In this document: positions 6,699 through 6,889 of the stretch, one piece after another
Layout: each line of letters begins with the position of its first letter
Numbering within the stretch: position 1 is the stretch's first letter
Notes under the pieces: model-generated
The model's input: only the letters and a program-made list of their open reading frames with translations
Databases searched by the model: none
What the model was told of the DNA's origin: nothing
NCBI GenBank assembly: GCA_007127655.1
Contig: SKYX01000092.1
Coordinates: 1 to 6,889 of the forward strand
Length of the DNA: 6,889 nucleotides
Direction of reading: 5' to 3'
DNA from: Desulfonatronum sp.
GTDB taxonomy: Bacteria; Desulfobacterota; Desulfovibrionia; Desulfovibrionales; Desulfonatronaceae
Program-made: the position numbers and the translations under genes

Positions 6699-6869
6699 GG
6701 CTGGTTGACCCTGTTTGGGACGGATCGATTGTCTGACTGAACCAGGAATCGTTCATCAAGGCGTTGCCCTTCGCAAAGAGCACAAGTTGTTGTTTTTTAT
6801 ACCGCAACGGCTTGATGGTACGAGGCCGGTGATGGAGTTTCGAGCCGTCCCAAACAGGGTCAACCAGCC
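6699..6869. repeat. 171-bp palindromic element with 25-bp perfect terminal inverted repeats (MITE-like)
   Basis: The left arm (6699-6723, beginning GGCTGGTTGACC and ending TTTGGGACGG) is the exact reverse complement of the right arm (6845-6869). After one mismatch (A6724 against G6844) the match continues for four more bases (TCGA), giving 29 of 30 paired. A second inverted repeat lies inside: CATCAAGGCGTTGC (6754-6767) against GCAACGGCTTGATG (6804-6817), 13 of 14 paired. The stretches between also resemble each other loosely. The whole unit can fold into one long interrupted hairpin with a loop of about 36 nt. It has no transposase and no clean target-site duplication. The best explanations are a miniature inverted-repeat transposable element, a fold-back remnant, or two opposed copies of the same transposon end. 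The repeat is certain; its class is inferred. Confidence 0.75.
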
Positions 6870-6889
6870 GCCATTGCGGGAAAAATTTG

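Noticed and set aside
6699..6869. Integron attC site or retron msd-like palindrome
   Set aside because: The ends lack GTTRRRY and RYYYAAC core sites of attC, and no integrase or reverse transcriptase gene is visible in the window.

Overview
The window suggests a fairly GC-rich Gram-negative bacterium, most likely a deltaproteobacterium of the Desulfovibrionales type. This placement rests on the gene style (a fused TAXI-type TRAP transporter, an M23 peptidase with an N-terminal membrane anchor, a short TtcA/TtuA-like PP-loop protein) and is inference, not a database match. No rRNA, tRNA, CRISPR array or phage gene was recognised.

Layout: the left end carries two plus-strand genes, the 3' part of a Sel1-repeat protein (3-530) and, 7 bp downstream, a trmL-type tRNA wobble 2'-O-methyltransferase (538-1002). 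A strong symmetric hairpin (1031-1068) separates them from a convergent minus-strand block and probably ends transcription from both sides. The block, in its own reading direction from right to left, holds a PP-loop tRNA-thiolation-like protein (6384-5617), an M23/LytM endopeptidase (5531-4626), a 380-bp gap, a TAXI-family periplasmic solute-binding protein (4245-3253) and its 4TM/12TM fused TRAP permease (3142-1094). The last two form one transport operon with a stable hairpin between the genes. No separate small DctQ gene is needed because the permease carries that part as its N-terminal region.

The rightmost 505 bp (6385-6889) hold no convincing gene. They contain the most unusual structure here: a 171-bp element (6699-6869) bounded by perfect 25-bp inverted repeats, with a second, nested imperfect inverted repeat inside. 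It looks like a MITE or fold-back element, or two opposed copies of one transposon end. No transposase is visible in the window.

Taken together this is mostly ordinary chromosomal content: tRNA modification, envelope maintenance and solute uptake. I see no clear new multi-gene system. The items most worth following up are the palindromic element at the right edge, the hairpin inside the TRAP operon, and the mixed family features of the PP-loop protein.
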